NCBI RefSeq assembly: GCF_009905215.1
Contig: NZ_CP047593.1
Coordinates: 962,900 to 1,026,899, forward strand
Direction of reading: 5' to 3'
Origin: Tichowtungia aerotolerans
Lineage (GTDB): Bacteria > Verrucomicrobiota > Kiritimatiellia > Kiritimatiellales > Tichowtungiaceae
Length of the DNA: 64,000 nucleotides
Positions 58,287 through 64,000 of this stretch are shown in pieces. The position numbers and the translations under genes were made by a program. Below the pieces are notes generated by a model. That model saw only the letters and a program-made list of their open reading frames with translations. It made no database searches and was not told where the DNA came from. Numbering within the stretch: the stretch's first letter is position 1; each line of letters starts with the position of its first letter.

Positions 58287-60572
58287 TCAGTTTGATTCCG
58301 CCAGTTTGACGGCATAGTTCCCGCCGTCCAGAACAGCCGGCCCGCCGGCGTCGAGCTCTACCACGTCGCCGACCTCCCACTCTCCGGATAGAGAGCTGAG
58401 CGTAATGTTTTCCTGCCCGATGAATGCCCGGACCGCATCCAGATCAATCCGGCCCTGCGGCTGCGCGGGGCGGAACAACAGGTTCCAGCGGGTTTTATCC
58501 AGACGGAACAGAACGATTTTCCCGTCAACCGAAAGCGCATCGGACGCGCGCCGCTGGTCGGACCGGCACCAGTAGAAGCCGTCTGTTTTGATAAAGGTCA
58601 CGGCGGCGCCGCCCTCGATCAGCCGGCCCTGTTCCGTTCCGGAGGCGTGGGCATAAAAGCCCATTGGCGCCAACATTCTTGTCTGCCCTTTCACCCGGAT
58701 ATCAACCGGCGTTTCCCCGTAGTTCACCCAGACCTCAGCTCCGTTATCAAACTTCGTTTTCTGAACCAAACGATCCGCCGTAACAAACTCATGAGAGACC
58801 ATTTGATGACCGAAAACCGCCTCGTGGAACTTTGCCGTCAGGTAATAGGATTCCATGAACCGTTTTTGATTCTTCGGCCAGCCGTAGCCGCGGAAGTCAT
58901 CGCGCCAGAACAGGGACGATGCCCCGTACAGCATGGCGGTCAGGTCTTTCTGCGCGGAGATTTCCGGAGCCAGTTCATAGAACCAGCCGGGCGAGTCTCC
59001 CCAGTACCAGGTGGAGTCCGAGCAGTCGTGATACACCAGCTGCCAGAGCGGAATGCGGTTTTTTGGGCTGACTCCATATTTCAAATAGAGCGGACTGAAA
59101 TCATCCAGCGATTTCGGGCTGCGCAGGTGCCCGGGATTCCATCCGTTCTTATTGTCGCCCGCGGTCCACCAGAGGGCCCCGCTCAGCGATCCTTCCGTAT
59201 AGTCGACTTCATCCACCGCCCAGTCATTGCCGTGCTCCGTCCCGAGCACCAGCCCCTTGCCGGTATAATACTTGAGCACTTCGAGCTTGTTCCGCATATC
59301 CTGGAAACGATCGAAGGTGTGCTCCGGATGATAATCCTCCGCCACATCCATCGCACACATCACATCGATAAAATGCGCATTAAACCCGACGTCTTCAATC
59401 AGGGCCTTGCTGTATGTTTGTGCCGCATTGAGCGCATATGCGGATGAACGGGAATAGTACTGCAGCCCCTCCAGCGTGCGCCACCCCTTGACCAAACCGC
59501 CGCCGGGCCGCACCACCCGGGCCGTTTTCTGAATGTTATCCCGCTGGAACCAGGTTTCACCTTCCAGAATATCTGAATAACTGTCATAGCGCAGCGTCAG
59601 GTATCCCATTTCATTCAGCTTTTCCAAATCCGCCCGGCCGCGGCCGCCGCGCTCGGCATTACAGAACGTGGCGCGGGTTACGCCCAGATTGCGCGCATCA
59701 TGAAGGAACTCAAATACATCGCCATCGCCCCAGATCGGCGGCGATCCGGCAAGACGCATCACATCCGGACGCCCGGCCGCCTTCTGAGCCAGCGTTTTGA
59801 GCCGGCCCTGCTCTTTCTGATGGTCCCGGTACATGCCGGCCAGCGCAACATAACCGCCGCCATCCGAAAAGTGATAGGAAATCCGCCGGCGAAAAGCCAT
59901 CGTCCCCATACTGCCCTGCCACAGCGGCTGCGGCCAGATTCCGTCCGGTGTTTTTTTCAAATGCATGGCCGAACAGTGCGGCGTCTCAAACAGAATCATC
60001 AAGCCGTCGCCATTTGCCAGATCAACCACCCCCAGCCATGGCATATCCAGACATGAAGTATTGGCATAGGTGCTCAAAATCCAGTCGGCGTATCCCTTCA
60101 TATCCGACTGGCCCTTCAATACCCCGCTGGAGCGATCGCAGAACACCAGATGGCCGTCGTCCAGCCTGGTTGAAAACAGCGGCGGCAGCCCGACGCAGGT
60201 CAGCGGAAGCGCCGGATCATCCGTGTACAGCTCAAAAGAAAGCGTGTTGCCGTCCAGTGCCGCATCCAGAAAGTATTGCTGTCCGCTCCCGGAATCCTCA
60301 ACGGTCAGCTTCAGCAGAGATGAGCCGGCCTTCTCGACATCCTTCAGATTGAATAACCGGTATTCCGGTTTTGTGATGTGCTGCCAGCCGTCAGACCCGG
60401 ATGTCCCGGCACACGAATCAAAGCGGGCGATCCACTCCCGGCCGGTTCCGGAATCCTTGACCGACAGCATATTGCGGTCGGAATCCGCCATGAACATTAA
60501 GCGTTCGTTATGAATGCTCTCCGCAAAAAACAGAGATGGAATGAGCAGGATAATACCGATTATTTTTTTCAT
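58287..60572 (-). CDS. Secreted glycoside-hydrolase-like protein (large TIM barrel, GH101/GH129-like, tentative)
   Basis: About 761 residues from ATG 60572 with an AAAGGA site and signal peptide MKKIIGIILLIPSLFFA. An N-terminal beta-sandwich (about 20-240) leads into a barrel with LGVTRATFCNAERGGRGRAD, FNAHFIDVMCAMDVAEDYHP (acidic pair after a strand), LVLGTEHGNDWAVDEVDYTE, RIPLWQLVYHDCSDSTWYWG and MLYGASSLFWRDDFRG. A C-terminal beta domain follows (FDNGAEVWVNYGETPVDIRV). This order resembles GH101/GH129/DUF5696-type enzymes that act on alpha-linked N-acetylhexosamine or similar residues, but I could not confirm the family. Lies between two sulfatases in the coupled run. Confidence 0.6.
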   Translation of the reverse strand: MKKIIGIILLIPSLFFAESIHNERLMFMADSDRNMLSVKDSGTGREWIARFDSCAGTSGSDGWQHITKPEYRLFNLKDVEKAGSSLLKLTVEDSGSGQQYFLDAALDGNTLSFELYTDDPALPLTCVGLPPLFSTRLDDGHLVFCDRSSGVLKGQSDMKGYADWILSTYANTSCLDMPWLGVVDLANGDGLMILFETPHCSAMHLKKTPDGIWPQPLWQGSMGTMAFRRRISYHFSDGGGYVALAGMYRDHQKEQGRLKTLAQKAAGRPDVMRLAGSPPIWGDGDVFEFLHDARNLGVTRATFCNAERGGRGRADLEKLNEMGYLTLRYDSYSDILEGETWFQRDNIQKTARVVRPGGGLVKGWRTLEGLQYYSRSSAYALNAAQTYSKALIEDVGFNAHFIDVMCAMDVAEDYHPEHTFDRFQDMRNKLEVLKYYTGKGLVLGTEHGNDWAVDEVDYTEGSLSGALWWTAGDNKNGWNPGHLRSPKSLDDFSPLYLKYGVSPKNRIPLWQLVYHDCSDSTWYWGDSPGWFYELAPEISAQKDLTAMLYGASSLFWRDDFRGYGWPKNQKRFMESYYLTAKFHEAVFGHQMVSHEFVTADRLVQKTKFDNGAEVWVNYGETPVDIRVKGQTRMLAPMGFYAHASGTEQGRLIEGGAAVTFIKTDGFYWCRSDQRRASDALSVDGKIVLFRLDKTRWNLLFRPAQPQGRIDLDAVRAFIGQENITLSSLSGEWEVGDVVELDAGGPAVLDGGNYAVKLAESN

Positions 60573-60585
60573 GAGTTTTCCTTTA

Positions 60586-62133
60586 TTAAAAATGTTCACT
60601 GGCATATTTGTTGGGCAGATGTGTTTTCATATTCCGAATGAGCTCAGCGTATTCGGGATTGGCCGCCAGGTTGGTGTATTCCCGAGGGTCCTGCGACATA
60701 TCGTAAAGCTCCTCGCTTTTGTCGGCGTAGCGAATGTATTTATACTTTCCGAAACGGACCGAACTGTTTCCCGGAGATGTTGTTGTCACTGCCGGCTGGG
60801 GCCAGCTTGCGTGTACATCCTGCAAGAGTGGCGCCAGGGAATGCCCGTCAATATCAACCTTCTTCGGCAATCCTGCGAGTTCAACCAGCGTAGGATACAA
60901 GTCCAGAATACTAACCGGGGTTTTGCAAACCCGTCCCGGCCTAATCCCGGGTCCGACAATAATGAACGGCGTCCTTGTGGCATTGTCCCAGAGAGTCCAC
61001 TTGCGGGTGTGCTGTTTCTCGCCCCAGTGGAATCCGTGATCGCTCCAAAAGCTGACGATCGTATTATCCCGATACGCTGAGTTCTGCCAGGCGTCGATGA
61101 CCAGACCGAGGCAATGGTCGCTGAAAGTAATCGAAGCCAGATAGGCCTGCACGAAGCGCTTCCATGCCTCGGGATCTTTTTGAAGAATATCGCGAAAGAA
61201 GTTTTTTGCCCCCACGTATTTTTCGGGATCGCAGGCAGCGACAAGTGCCGGATCATTCGCAAAATTCTTAATCGCATAGGAAGGAATATCATCCATGTCA
61301 TTCAATGGTGCCGCCGGCAGTTCGATGCTTTCCAGAGGATACATGTCCAGATACTTCTTCGGAACATACCATGGAGCATGGGGGCGAAAGCATCCATAGG
61401 CCAAAAAGAACGGTTCCGTATGTTCGTCCGCCAAACGTCTGGCGATGTCCTGAGCCTGCTTGTAATCAGCCATGTCTTCATCCTGAACGGTATCGCCTGT
61501 AGAAACACAAGCTGCCCGCCCGGACGCCATCAGATCCGATTTTTTGTCGAGCGCCATGGCGGCATATTCAGACCAAACCCCGTCAATACCGCCCGCAGCA
61601 GTCCCGGTTGCATATTTTCCCGAATCTGCTCCCAGCGGTTTCAGCCAGGAATATTTAGGGCAAACGTGATCCCAGGAAAGATCGTGCCCGGGAGTATCGT
61701 CACTCCAGATATGCTGAGGTTCCCAGCCATGAAAAATTTTCCCCGAAGCTTCCGTCCGGTATCCGTGCCGGCGGAAATACTGGGGCAGAAACACGTGATC
61801 TTTCAAGCGCGGGGCATCGCGCCCCAACTGATGTAGAAAATAAACCCCCGAGTGATGAGGAGCAATCCCGGACAGTGCTGCAATCCGGGACGGATTGCAA
61901 ATAGGACAGGCAACCTGGGCCTGGTCGAATATCACTCCCATTGCAGCCAATCGATCCAGATTGGGCGTTTGGGCCTTCAGACTGGAGCCGGTAATGAACC
62001 CAACATATGAGTTCATATCATCAGCCATCAGATAGAGTACATTGAGACGCTGCGTTTGTTTTTCATCCGTAGAAAACGCCGTTGTGCAAAGCGTCATCGT
62101 CAGGCAAAAAACCATCTTGAAAAAATTCTCCAT
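60586..62133 (-). CDS. Secreted Cys-type sulfatase, iduronate-2-sulfatase-like
   Basis: About 515 residues from ATG 62133 (a GTG at 62178 overlaps the previous stop and adds 15 residues before the signal peptide). Signal peptide FKMVFCLTMTLCTTAFS; LYLMADDMNSYVGFITG metal site; formylglycine motif CNPSR (Cys79); YGCFRPHAPWYVPKKYLDMY, a hallmark of the iduronate-2-sulfatase/S1_7-like group; and FWSDHGFHWGEKQHTRKWTL with the second metal site and pocket histidines. A 2-sulfated uronic acid or comparable ring position is a reasonable guess from the family, not a proof. The downstream barrel protein starts 13 bp later. Confidence 0.92.
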   Translation of the reverse strand: MENFFKMVFCLTMTLCTTAFSTDEKQTQRLNVLYLMADDMNSYVGFITGSSLKAQTPNLDRLAAMGVIFDQAQVACPICNPSRIAALSGIAPHHSGVYFLHQLGRDAPRLKDHVFLPQYFRRHGYRTEASGKIFHGWEPQHIWSDDTPGHDLSWDHVCPKYSWLKPLGADSGKYATGTAAGGIDGVWSEYAAMALDKKSDLMASGRAACVSTGDTVQDEDMADYKQAQDIARRLADEHTEPFFLAYGCFRPHAPWYVPKKYLDMYPLESIELPAAPLNDMDDIPSYAIKNFANDPALVAACDPEKYVGAKNFFRDILQKDPEAWKRFVQAYLASITFSDHCLGLVIDAWQNSAYRDNTIVSFWSDHGFHWGEKQHTRKWTLWDNATRTPFIIVGPGIRPGRVCKTPVSILDLYPTLVELAGLPKKVDIDGHSLAPLLQDVHASWPQPAVTTTSPGNSSVRFGKYKYIRYADKSEELYDMSQDPREYTNLAANPEYAELIRNMKTHLPNKYASEHF

Positions 62134-62174
62134 ATCCTCATTACCTCTTTCGTATAAACTTTTCCCGAAACGAG

Positions 62175-63818
62175 TCACGCCACCGTAGTCAAAGTGGAAA
62201 CCCGCGGAAACAGAGAACCTGTTATGGCAACATGATAGAGCAGCTCCTGCGTCAGGCGCTGCTGCACATCCTGTACCGCATCCTGACCGAACAGATTATT
62301 CCATTCGTCGGGATCGTCTTTCAGGTTATACAGCTCGCCCTTCAGGCCGTTGAGCAGGCGATCCCGCTGCTTCAACTGCCCCGGCGCATACAGAATCAGC
62401 TTCCATTCATCGGTCCGCCACATCAGCGCCGGCGCACGCTCGATTCCTTCGCAGCCCGCACCATGATATTCGGCATAAGACCCTGCGTTCGACTGCTCCA
62501 TCAAGTTGATCCCGGGATACACCAGAGGATGTTCCAGCCCCGCATTGCTCAAAAGAGTCGGCACCACATCCACCAGAGAAGCGGGAGCATCCGAAACCTC
62601 ACCGCGCCGGGATTCCGGAATGACACTGCCGGAAAGGATCATAGGAACGCGCACGGCCCCGTCATAAAGATTATACTTGCTTGTTCGGAACAGCCGCTCG
62701 CCCATCATATCCCCGTGATCGGAACAGAAAACGATCAGGGAGTTTTCAAGGATTCCTTTGCTCTCGAGAGAGTCCAGAACCTTGCCGAACAGGTCATCGA
62801 CAAACGAACAATAGGCCCAGTAGCGCAACGTTACCTCGCGCCGCTCTTTGGGCGTCATTTCTTTCCAGACCGGATACGTGGCGTCATATAAATCCTTGCG
62901 ACAGGAAACTTCGGCATCGGGCCCGACATGCCCGTTCGGTTCCCGCTCCCGGACACCCCACGGCGGAATCGGAAAATCGGGGATCTCATCAATCGAATAC
63001 AGCTCGGTATATTTTTGAGGCGGACGGATCGGTGCGTGCGGTTCATCCAGCGACAAATAGAGAAACAGCGGGCGCGAAGCATCGCGCCCGGTCTCAAGGA
63101 ACGTCAGGCACTGGTTTGTCAGCCATCCCCCCATATGGTGTTCGGGAGCCACCTTGCTGTCCCAGCCGATAAACGACCACGGCCCGTCGGAGCCGCCGAA
63201 CTGAACCGCCTCGGGATGCCTGCCCCTCTCGGCCTTTTGCTCCTCAAAGACGGCCCGGGCACCGGGCAGATTATCTTCAGCATAATAGACCGACCCGGGC
63301 TCCCGATGAACCCCGCCGTGCTCACAGGAACGCACCTCAAACCCCCGCGTCGTCGGGGCAAACCCGGCCGGTTTCATTCTGTCAGCCGGCAGCGGCTCAT
63401 ACCAATGGGTTTTCCCGAACCCGGCGGTCTGATATCCCGCCTGACGCAGAATTTCCGGCAGCGGGGCTGCCGGCAGCGACTCATCGTCGGGAATCATCTG
63501 GGCATTGCAGCGCACGCCGCTCTGGGCCGGGTAAAGGCCCAGCAGCATGCTGTAGCGGCTCGGCATGCACATCGGGACATTGCAAACCGCCTGCCGAAAA
63601 TGCACGCCTGTTTTTGCCAGCCGGTCCAGATTCGGCGTATGAACCCGCGGATCACTGCACCCCAGCGCATCCCAGCGCTGCTGATCGGTCATCAGAAATA
63701 TAATATTGGGATGCTCCTTTGAGGCCTGCGTCTGCGCCGGCAGCGCACCCAGCGCGCGCTGGATTCCGGCCCCGGCCACAGTTCCTCCTGAAAGGAGACA
63801 AAAATCACGCCGTTTCAT
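62175..63818 (-). CDS. Exported Cys-type sulfatase with Tat-like signal
   Basis: A 547-residue sulfatase. The N-terminus MKRRDFCLLSGGTVAGAGIQ is a Tat-like signal (basic pair, then a hydrophobic stretch). Metal ligands FLMTDQQRWDALGCSDPRVH, formylglycine motif CMPSR (Cys84), LFLYLSLDEPHAPIRPPQKY and VFCSDHGDMMGERLFRTSKYN are typical of the DQQR subgroup of sulfatases related to choline-sulfatase. It is the first gene of the coupled run that reaches 52947 and lies 52 bp after the partial gene at the window edge. The FCSDHGDMMGE block is complete. Substrate unknown. Confidence 0.92.
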   Translation of the reverse strand: MKRRDFCLLSGGTVAGAGIQRALGALPAQTQASKEHPNIIFLMTDQQRWDALGCSDPRVHTPNLDRLAKTGVHFRQAVCNVPMCMPSRYSMLLGLYPAQSGVRCNAQMIPDDESLPAAPLPEILRQAGYQTAGFGKTHWYEPLPADRMKPAGFAPTTRGFEVRSCEHGGVHREPGSVYYAEDNLPGARAVFEEQKAERGRHPEAVQFGGSDGPWSFIGWDSKVAPEHHMGGWLTNQCLTFLETGRDASRPLFLYLSLDEPHAPIRPPQKYTELYSIDEIPDFPIPPWGVREREPNGHVGPDAEVSCRKDLYDATYPVWKEMTPKERREVTLRYWAYCSFVDDLFGKVLDSLESKGILENSLIVFCSDHGDMMGERLFRTSKYNLYDGAVRVPMILSGSVIPESRRGEVSDAPASLVDVVPTLLSNAGLEHPLVYPGINLMEQSNAGSYAEYHGAGCEGIERAPALMWRTDEWKLILYAPGQLKQRDRLLNGLKGELYNLKDDPDEWNNLFGQDAVQDVQQRLTQELLYHVAITGSLFPRVSTLTTVA

Positions 63819-63869
63819 AATACACCTTTATCTTTACTGATCCGGCTTAAGACAAACACAATTGAAACC

Positions 63870-64000
63870 TTATTCCGAACCGATTCGTGCCCGCAGAAAC
63901 TGCTGCGGTTCCGAGCCAAGGGTAATCCGGTTGGTGACAGATTCAAACACACCGGCCTCCAGATCCCCGGTTTCGACCACAACGACTCCGAGGTTCGTAC
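63870..64000 (-). CDS. C-terminal end of a further leftward gene (partial)
   Basis: Only 43 codons are inside the window: TNLGVVVVETGDLEAGVFES, VTNRITLGSEPQQFLRARIG and SE, then TAA at 63872-63870. The ending FLRARIGSE resembles the strand-rich C-termini (FVRL/FLRAR followed by a few residues) of exported PVC-group proteins, such as the end of 47306-49237. The function cannot be assigned from this fragment. It lies in the same orientation as the sulfatase run. Confidence 0.6.
   Translation of the reverse strand, partial: TNLGVVVVETGDLEAGVFESVTNRITLGSEPQQFLRARIGSE

Noticed and set aside
1..64000. CRISPR arrays, rRNA or tRNA genes, prophage genes, replication origin
   Set aside because: No regularly spaced direct repeats, no rRNA segments, no complete tRNA cloverleaf, and no phage structural genes or DnaA-box cluster were recognised.

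Overview
The window looks like part of a chromosome from a sulfated-polysaccharide-degrading bacterium of the Planctomycetes-Verrucomicrobia-Chlamydiae group, most likely a marine Kiritimatiellota (Pontiella-like). This is inferred from ten Cys-type sulfatases in 64 kb, WbsX/GH99-like proteins, sialate-O-acetylesterase-type esterases, a dockerin protein, GPH-family sugar symporters and a XylR-type regulator. No 16S, tRNA or other phylogenetic marker was seen to confirm it.

Region 1 (1-10334) is housekeeping: a phosphohistidine phosphatase cut by the left edge, an outer-membrane barrel protein followed by a glycine-betaine uptake system (proV-proW-proX), metG, gatCA, and rightward a small cysteine protein plus the redox regulator rex. 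A headless AraC-family fragment sits directly behind rex, in the same frame.

Region 2 (10331-20853) holds a large two-module GH99-like protein, a three-gene operon of two WbsX-type proteins and a sulfatase, a dockerin protein carrying the same N-terminal module, and a divergent AraC-type regulator. Region 3 (20854-23846) is a mobile-element scar: an IS110 transposase remnant and a complete IS3-type element that seems to have landed in a gene. Region 4 (23847-32895) is a translationally coupled operon (GPH symporter, sulfatase-SGNH fusion, sulfatase fused to a secreted module, sulfatase) facing a XylR-type regulator.

Region 5 (33007-39239) is a second accessory island: a REP-associated tyrosine transposase with its repeats, two 5'-truncated Rhs proteins with different toxin-like tails and coupled candidate immunity genes, and a short secreted-module cassette between long inverted repeats. 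Region 6 (39254-64000) is one long leftward run of carbohydrate genes: six sulfatases, two SGNH acetylesterases, a GH38-type mannosidase, two TIM-barrel-type glycosidase candidates, a two-copy beta-helix-like protein and a GPH symporter. It is divided into transcription units by two identical operator-like sequences.

Read together, the exported sulfatases and esterases would strip sulfate and acyl groups, the GH99-like/WbsX and GH38 enzymes suggest an alpha-mannose-containing polymer, and the symporters import the products. Two repeated promoter-proximal motifs suggest at least two regulons. The least familiar items are the recurring RQSGT module, the WN-IWG module shared by a sulfatase and its neighbour, the sulfatase fusions, the inverted-repeat module cassette and the Rhs-Tle1/lipoprotein pair.
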